In this document: in pieces, positions 26,319 through 32,155 of the stretch
How the letters are laid out: every line of letters starts with the position of its first letter
Numbering within the stretch: position 1 is the first letter of the stretch
Assembly (NCBI GenBank): GCA_013203245.1
Contig: JABMOR010000084.1
Coordinates: 1 to 32,155 of the forward strand
Source of the DNA: Candidatus Nitrosopumilus sp.
GTDB lineage: Archaea > Thermoproteota > Nitrososphaeria > Nitrososphaerales > Nitrosopumilaceae
Direction: 5' to 3'
DNA: 32,155 nucleotides
The notes under the pieces: model-generated
Database searches by the model: none
What the model was told of the DNA's origin: nothing
The model's input: the letters and a program-made list of their open reading frames with translations, nothing else
Made by a program: the position numbers and the translations under genes

Positions 26319-26486
26319 CTATTTCTTGACACCGAGATTTCTGTTCTTTAATCTCAAGTATGGATTTCTACATTTTCTGCATCGAGTTGCATCAATATCG
26401 TTTCTAGCCCCACATTTGAAGCAAATTTTCATAACAAGACGTGCTTGCTGTGCAATTCTTTTCTTCTCTGGGTCTGTAACTGGCAT
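26319..26486 (-). CDS. rpl40e: Ribosomal protein eL40 (L40e)
   Basis: MPVTDPEKKRIAQQARLVMKICFKCGARNDIDATRCRKCRNPYLRLKNRNLGVKK; below ORF-track cutoff. Confidence 0.92.
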   Translation of the reverse strand: MPVTDPEKKRIAQQARLVMKICFKCGARNDIDATRCRKCRNPYLRLKNRNLGVKK

Positions 26487-26517
26487 TTAATTTTCTCCTC
26501 AATCTCTCTCTTTTATT

Positions 26518-27435
26518 CTAATCGGATTTTTCCATTTTTCCAGCTAATAATACTGGTACTTCTGCAGGTCTTTTTGCTACTGGAATATTTGCTTTGTTAA
26601 ACATTGATACTTTGGATTCTGCTGAACCATAATTTCCCATAATTATTGCTCCTGCATGACCCATCCTCTTTTCTTTGGGTGCTGCTCTTCCTGCAATGTA
26701 TGCTACTGTTGGTTTGTTAAATCCAATGTCGATAATTCTTTGAGCTAAAATTTCTTCAGAATCTCCACCTATTTCTCCTACTATCACTAGGCCTTCCATA
26801 TCTGGAATATCTTTTACCATTTCAAATGCGTCAATTAATCTTGTACCGTTAACTGGATCTCCTCCAATCCCAATGGTAATTGATTGACCAAACCCAGCTG
26901 TTGTAAGTGCGTCTGAAATTTCATAGAGCAAAGTTCCACTTTTTGATAGTACGGCAATTTTACCTGCTTTGAAAGGCATTGGTGGCATAATTCCTATTTT
27001 GATTAATTCTGGAATCATTATTCCTGGAGTATTTGGTCCAATTATTGTTGCTCCTTTTTTATTTGCCAAATCTAATGTTTCCATTGTATCTCTGATTGGG
27101 ACATGTTCTGGAATAGCTACCAGTAATTTGATTCCTGATTCTAATGCCTCTTTAGCTGCTGATAAAAAGAATTTTGCTGGAACAAATATGATTGAAATTT
27201 TTGCATTAGTTGCATCTACTGCTTCTTGCATTGTGTTGAATACTGGAACTTTATCTTCAAATTTCTGACCTCCTTTACCTGGAGTAACGCCTGCAACTAC
27301 GTTAGTTCCATAGGCTATCATTTGTTTTGCATGAAGTGAACCATATGCACCTGTAATCCCTTGAACAATGACTCCTTTATTTTCATAATCTGGATCTCCT
27401 GGTTTTCCTTTTAGTAATTCAAAGATATCTGTCAT
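26518..27435 (-). CDS. sucD: Succinate-CoA ligase alpha subunit
   Basis: GITGAYGSLHAKQMIAYGTNVVAGVTPGKGG, GHAGAIIMGNYGSAESK. Confidence 0.9.
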   Translation of the reverse strand: MTDIFELLKGKPGDPDYENKGVIVQGITGAYGSLHAKQMIAYGTNVVAGVTPGKGGQKFEDKVPVFNTMQEAVDATNAKISIIFVPAKFFLSAAKEALESGIKLLVAIPEHVPIRDTMETLDLANKKGATIIGPNTPGIMIPELIKIGIMPPMPFKAGKIAVLSKSGTLLYEISDALTTAGFGQSITIGIGGDPVNGTRLIDAFEMVKDIPDMEGLVIVGEIGGDSEEILAQRIIDIGFNKPTVAYIAGRAAPKEKRMGHAGAIIMGNYGSAESKVSMFNKANIPVAKRPAEVPVLLAGKMEKSD

Positions 27436-28538
27436 TTCTTTATCCCCATAACTGCTGCATTAATTGCCTCTTCTACAGAATCAAATATGTTAGTTCTAGA
27501 ATCTTTTAGCATTTCTTTTGCTTTTTCTGATTCAGTACCTTTTAGTCTTGAAAATACTGGCAAGTCAATTAGATTATTTTCATATGCTTGGAGAAACGCT
27601 TCTGCGACAACTGTAGTTTTTACAATTCCTCCGTATAGATTTACAAGAATTCCTTTTACTTTGGGTAATCTGCTGATTAGGGTTAAAGCTTCATAAACTG
27701 ATTCTGTTGTTGCACCGCCACCTACATCTAGAAAACATGCTGGCTTTCCTCCATTATCTGATAACATATCTAATGTTGACATTACAAGTCCTGCACCGTT
27801 TCCAACAACTGCTATATTTCCATCTAACTCTACTAAAGAAAATCCACTTTTTTCAGCTTGTATTTCATTATCTGTTTTCTCTTGATATTTTTGTAATTCG
27901 GCATGTCTGAAATTACTGTTATCATCTGTTACAAATTTACCATCAAGTGCCATAACTGAATCATCTTGCATAATTGCTAATGGATTAATCTCTACAAGTT
28001 CTGCCTCTTTTTCAATTGTAAGTTTTGATAATTTTTTCAAAGTATCTACAAACTGTTCAGCAGTTTTTCCTTCCAGTTTCATTTCTTTTGCAACTTCTTT
28101 TGCTAGTTCGTCTGAAACATCCCCTAATCCAATTTCTTTGATAATTTGATTTTTAACTGATTCAATTTCTACACCGCCTTCAGCTGATGCAATAATTGTA
28201 TAGCACCTTTTTGAACGATTCAAAAATATTGAAAGATACAATTCTTTTTTAATATCTGCCATTTTTTCAAGCAAAATTGCTCTTGCCTTTTCACCCTTGA
28301 TGGTCAAATCCATAACTTGCGGATATTTTAGCTCAAATTCATCATCGTTTTGACATTTTTGAATACCTCCTGCTTTTCCTCTACCTCCAACAGGCACCTG
28401 AATTTTAATTACAAATGGATATCCTAATTCTTTTGCATGTTTTCTACCCTCCTCAATGTTCGTAGATGAGATACTTTCAAGTAGGTTAATTCCGTACTCT
28501 CGAAATAGTTCCTTAGCCTGAAATTCAAGTAATTGCAT
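27432..28538 (-). CDS. sucC: Succinate-CoA ligase beta subunit (ATP-grasp)
   Basis: MQLLEFQAKELFREYGI, VGGRGKAGGI, FLDVGGGATTESVYEA; start at internal Met preferred; overlaps sucD by 4 nt. Confidence 0.92.
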   Translation of the reverse strand: MQLLEFQAKELFREYGINLLESISSTNIEEGRKHAKELGYPFVIKIQVPVGGRGKAGGIQKCQNDDEFELKYPQVMDLTIKGEKARAILLEKMADIKKELYLSIFLNRSKRCYTIIASAEGGVEIESVKNQIIKEIGLGDVSDELAKEVAKEMKLEGKTAEQFVDTLKKLSKLTIEKEAELVEINPLAIMQDDSVMALDGKFVTDDNSNFRHAELQKYQEKTDNEIQAEKSGFSLVELDGNIAVVGNGAGLVMSTLDMLSDNGGKPACFLDVGGGATTESVYEALTLISRLPKVKGILVNLYGGIVKTTVVAEAFLQAYENNLIDLPVFSRLKGTESEKAKEMLKDSRTNIFDSVEEAINAAVMGIKK

Positions 28539-28578
28539 GCAAAAATCATGCACTTTACGGTCTTTATTAACTGTGATG

Positions 28579-28908
28579 CTATTTCAATTGCTCATCTAGA
28601 AAATCGATCATTTCTAAAAACCGATCTTTACTTTTTCGTAATAATTCTTGAGGATATTCTTCAATTGTAAATACTAATTGTTGATGAAAACTTGGAACTA
28701 GAATTCCTCCTGATGTGACCATTTGCTCAATGACGTATCCCTTGGTAAGTGTACATACAATTTCTTCATACGATTCTTCTTCTTCTTCTAGTGTCTGTCG
28801 ATACAAAACAATTGGTCTGTTTGTTTTTGTAACAATGTTTGAGCCTTTTTCTAACAGATCTGATAAATGCTGAATTTGCCATGTGTCTAGGCTAATCTGT
28901 TTTACCAC
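28579..28908 (-). CDS. Hypothetical protein (109 aa)
   Basis: Intact ORF. Confidence 0.6.
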   Translation of the reverse strand: MVKQISLDTWQIQHLSDLLEKGSNIVTKTNRPIVLYRQTLEEEEESYEEIVCTLTKGYVIEQMVTSGGILVPSFHQQLVFTIEEYPQELLRKSKDRFLEMIDFLDEQLK

Positions 28909-29022
28909 ATTATCAATATGTGATTTTTATATTTAACCGTGATAAAACAACGCATCTTCACAATTTGTTGTGTATAAACTCACTTTAATTGTGAAATTAA
29001 AATAAAGAAAATGATTTGGCAC

Positions 29023-29604
29023 TTAGGCCATATCTAATGCTCTAGAATGTTTTTTTGTATGTGGTCTTTCGCCTGCATACTTTCTTCGCATGTGTCCAGA
29101 TGGTCTTCCATAGATTAGTTCTAGGAACCATGACTCGTGCTCGATCTCTTCAGCTAGGATATCTTTTGCAATATCGTATGTTACTGGGTCTTTTCCAAAT
29201 GTCATTTGGCAAATTTTATTCCAGTTGACAATTGCACCCTGCTCTGCTTTGAGACATTTTTCTAGAATTGCTTTATGATCTGTTGGGTTTGCTGGGAGTT
29301 GTAGGAATTCACAACCAGAAATTTTGATAAATTCGGTTGCATCGTTTGGAAGAATTCCACCTAATTGATAGATTCTCTCAAGACATGATTCAAAATGACT
29401 AAGATCTTCTAATCTTGCATCTTCAATAATTCCTTTCAATCCTTCACCTTCAATGCCTGTACAATGTGCTCTGAGGTTGGTAAAGTAATAGTATGCAGTA
29501 AATTCTACTGCTGCATTTTTGATTAATTCCTTTAACAACTCATCCACATCTAGGCCATTTTGTTTTAGAACGTTAATTCCAACAACATTTGGGGTTGATT
29601 CGGA
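29023..29604 (-). CDS. Dps-like ferritin-fold protein (DPSL-type)
   Basis: ELIKNAAVEFTAYYYFTNLRAHCTG...EDARLEDLSHFESCLERIYQLGG...AKDILAEEIEHESWF; start MSESTP at 29604. Confidence 0.75.
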   Translation of the reverse strand, partial: SESTPNVVGINVLKQNGLDVDELLKELIKNAAVEFTAYYYFTNLRAHCTGIEGEGLKGIIEDARLEDLSHFESCLERIYQLGGILPNDATEFIKISGCEFLQLPANPTDHKAILEKCLKAEQGAIVNWNKICQMTFGKDPVTYDIAKDILAEEIEHESWFLELIYGRPSGHMRRKYAGERPHTKKHSRALDMA

Positions 29605-29659
29605 CATTTGTTTATGGAATTTTTGATTGTAATAAAAATATTGCATTCATTTTCAAAAT

Positions 29660-32155
29660 CTATTCTACAGAAATTTTGATTTTTTGGCCATCAATGTCAT
29701 CTTCTTTGTATTCTTTACATGATTCTGTAAAGTTAACTTGTTTCACTCTGACCAAAAATGCTAGTTCATCGGATTTCTCTTTCATCATTTCGAGTGACTC
29801 TTCATCTAATTCTAAAATTGATGCAACCTCTAAAACATCTGTTGGTGTGTACCCTCTCTCTTTTCTAAGAGTTTGAAGTCTTCTTGCAATGTCTTTTACC
29901 AATCCTTTTGCCATCATCTCTTTGTTTCTAGATGTTGAAATAATTACCGTATAGTTGTCTCTTTTTACAACTGCAAAATTTTCACTTGCATCAAAGTCTA
30001 TGATAAAATCTTCATTGTCTAATGAGATTATTTCTCCATCTATGCTGAAATCATATTTGCCTTCTTTTTGTAATGATGAAATTATTTCTTCTGGATTTGT
30101 TTCATTGAATGTTGAGACAAGTTTTCCCATGTGTTGTTTTGCTTTTGGTCCTATGCGTTTTCTTTCTAATTCTGCTATTCCTTTAACTGGCAATCCTAAT
30201 TGTTTTAATTCTAAAATTTGTTCTAATCCTGATTCTTTTTCTGTTTCAATGATTGTAACTTTTTCAACATTAAGTTGTGATTGTAATAGTTCAGACAATG
30301 ATTCAAGTTTATTTTTTTGACCTTTCTTTACACAAATTTGTGCTTCATTGAGTGGCCATCTTCTCTTTAGTTTTCCTTTCATTCTTGCAGCTGATGATAT
30401 TGACACTACATCTTTCATAATGTCAAATGATTCTTCAATTTCTTCATTGACTAGTGATTCTTGATATGTTGGCCACTTGTCAAGCAGAATACTTTGTTTT
30501 ACATTAAATGTAGATTGGTAAAGATGTTCACTTGTAAATGGGCAAAATGGATGAATCAATATGTCTAGAGTTTTGAGAACTTCGCTAAGAACTGCATAGA
30601 TTGACAATCTTCTATCTTTCTTTTCTTCGTCTTCGTCCCATAGTTCCCCTCTTGTAATTGGGATGTAAATCTGACTAAGATTGTTAATTATGAACTCATC
30701 AATTGCTTTTGCACCTTCATGGAATTTACACGATTCATTTTTCTCAGTTAGAATTTGAATTAATTTTTGCAGTTTAGATAAGAGCCAAATGTCTGGTGGT
30801 GTCAACAAGTCATTTTGCTTTGCCCATTCTATTGTGTTTGTTTGGTCAAAATTATCATATTTGCTATTCTGCTGAAAGTACAAATGAAGATTGAATAATG
30901 TGTTAATTACTTGATATGGTCTTGACATTAATTCATCCGTGCTGAAACTAAGTGGTTCAATTGGACTTGCTTTCCACATGAAATAGAACCTAATCAGGTC
31001 GACTGGATATTTCTGAAGCAATTCTGCACCATCAAGGACATTGCCTTTACTTTTACTCATTTTGCCTCCTTTATCATCTAGCACGTGTCCTTGAAACAAG
31101 AATGCTTTGTAGGGTGGAGTTGCAGCATTGTTTAAAATCACGTTTTCAATAAGCAACGTGTATGCCCAACCTCTAGTTTGATCAATTCCTTCTGTGAAAA
31201 AGGGCGCAGGAATTTCATTAGTGTATTCTTCATCCGTTAATGATGAATATGGTGCAGAGCCACTATTGTGCCAAGTATCTAAAACATATTCTTCTCTTTT
31301 TGTATTGACACTATTGCATTTTTTACATTTTATTGTAATGTTGTCAATCCATGGTCTGTGTAATTCAAAGTTTGGACCATCCGGTAATTTGTCTGCAGAA
31401 TCTACAATATCTTTTCTTGTAAAAAACCAATTCTTTTCACCACAATCTTCACAATTCCAAACTGGCAGAGGGCAGCCCCAAATCCTTTCTCGAGAAATAC
31501 ACCATGGGTGTCTCTCTTTGATAATTCCAAGAAATCTGTTTTTTGGTTGTTCAAAAAAGTATTCTACACTTTCTGCAGCATCTATTGCTTTGTTTTCTAA
31601 TTTGTCTAATTTGTAAAACCACCCTCTTCTAGCAAGCCAGACAATTGGATGGTGTGATCTCCAACATAATGGATATTTGTGTTTAATTTTACCAATTTTT
31701 ACTAGAGCATTGCACTCTTTTAGATCCTCAACTATTGGTCTGTCTGCATCTCTGACAAACATTCCTTGATATTTTCCTGCTTTTTCTGTAAATTTTACTT
31801 CATCATCAATAGGGCTGAAAATTTTGACTTTACGTTTATTTGCAATTTTGATATCTTCCTCACCGTTTGCTGGTGATAGGTGGACTAGACCACTTCCTGT
31901 ACTGGCATCAACAAATGTCTCTGATACTGCAACATGATAATTATCTAGTTTTGAAATTTCCTTTAGTTCTGGAATTAAATCTAATAATGGATGAATGTAT
32001 TTTTTCCCTTCAAATTCTGCGCCTTTTGCTGTTTTTTCAATTTTATATTCTTCAATTTTTACATCTGCCATGAACTCTTCTAATCTTGTTTTTCCAATAA
32101 TCCAAGTTTCATTTTCCACTTTGACGTATGCATAGTCTTCTTTAGGTTGCAATCC
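29660..32155 (-). CDS. ileS: Isoleucyl-tRNA synthetase, C-terminal part (5' end beyond window)
   Basis: KMSKSKGNV, DTWHNSGSAPYSSL, WCISRERIWGCPLPVW; frame open to the window edge. Confidence 0.95.
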   Translation of the reverse strand, partial: GLQPKEDYAYVKVENETWIIGKTRLEEFMADVKIEEYKIEKTAKGAEFEGKKYIHPLLDLIPELKEISKLDNYHVAVSETFVDASTGSGLVHLSPANGEEDIKIANKRKVKIFSPIDDEVKFTEKAGKYQGMFVRDADRPIVEDLKECNALVKIGKIKHKYPLCWRSHHPIVWLARRGWFYKLDKLENKAIDAAESVEYFFEQPKNRFLGIIKERHPWCISRERIWGCPLPVWNCEDCGEKNWFFTRKDIVDSADKLPDGPNFELHRPWIDNITIKCKKCNSVNTKREEYVLDTWHNSGSAPYSSLTDEEYTNEIPAPFFTEGIDQTRGWAYTLLIENVILNNAATPPYKAFLFQGHVLDDKGGKMSKSKGNVLDGAELLQKYPVDLIRFYFMWKASPIEPLSFSTDELMSRPYQVINTLFNLHLYFQQNSKYDNFDQTNTIEWAKQNDLLTPPDIWLLSKLQKLIQILTEKNESCKFHEGAKAIDEFIINNLSQIYIPITRGELWDEDEEKKDRRLSIYAVLSEVLKTLDILIHPFCPFTSEHLYQSTFNVKQSILLDKWPTYQESLVNEEIEESFDIMKDVVSISSAARMKGKLKRRWPLNEAQICVKKGQKNKLESLSELLQSQLNVEKVTIIETEKESGLEQILELKQLGLPVKGIAELERKRIGPKAKQHMGKLVSTFNETNPEEIISSLQKEGKYDFSIDGEIISLDNEDFIIDFDASENFAVVKRDNYTVIISTSRNKEMMAKGLVKDIARRLQTLRKERGYTPTDVLEVASILELDEESLEMMKEKSDELAFLVRVKQVNFTESCKEYKEDDIDGQKIKISVE

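Noticed and set aside
29955-32073. Plus-strand ORFs at 29955, 31194, 31867
   Set aside because: Antisense to ileS, no independent support.

Overview
AT-rich archaeal window, best read as a marine ammonia-oxidising thaumarchaeon (Nitrosopumilus-like). That taxonomy is inferred from gene content (adjacent TFB/TBP, eL40, pyruvoyl-type arginine decarboxylase, Dps-like ferritin), not from a search. Roughly 16-32 kb is chromosomal housekeeping: arginine decarboxylase, M3 oligoendopeptidase, TFB-TBP, UBP zinc finger, pyrophosphatase, TrmB-type regulator, intron-containing tRNA-Val(CAC), eL40, succinyl-CoA ligase, Dps-like protein and a truncated ileS. Roughly 0-15.6 kb is accessory: HNH remnant, ribbon-helix-helix protein with a palindromic operator, HTH-CBS regulator divergent from an HTH/P-loop ATPase operon, an orphan single-chain restriction-methylase, a UvrD-like helicase fused to a Fe-S (Cas4/AddB-type) nuclease, a CARF-wHTH (HFX_2341-like) regulator sharing a palindromic divergent promoter with a chain of about nine overlapping small ORFs, and a PD-(D/E)XK nuclease. 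The most notable items are the CARF regulator plus overlapping small-ORF cluster with no CRISPR in view, a GC-rich hairpin island (candidate ncRNA) near 18.67-18.72 kb, a 20-nt tRNA intron at a non-canonical site, a multi-palindrome operator before the TrmB-like gene, and a long inverted repeat over the end of the mobile-element ATPase gene. No CRISPR array, rRNA or integrase was seen.
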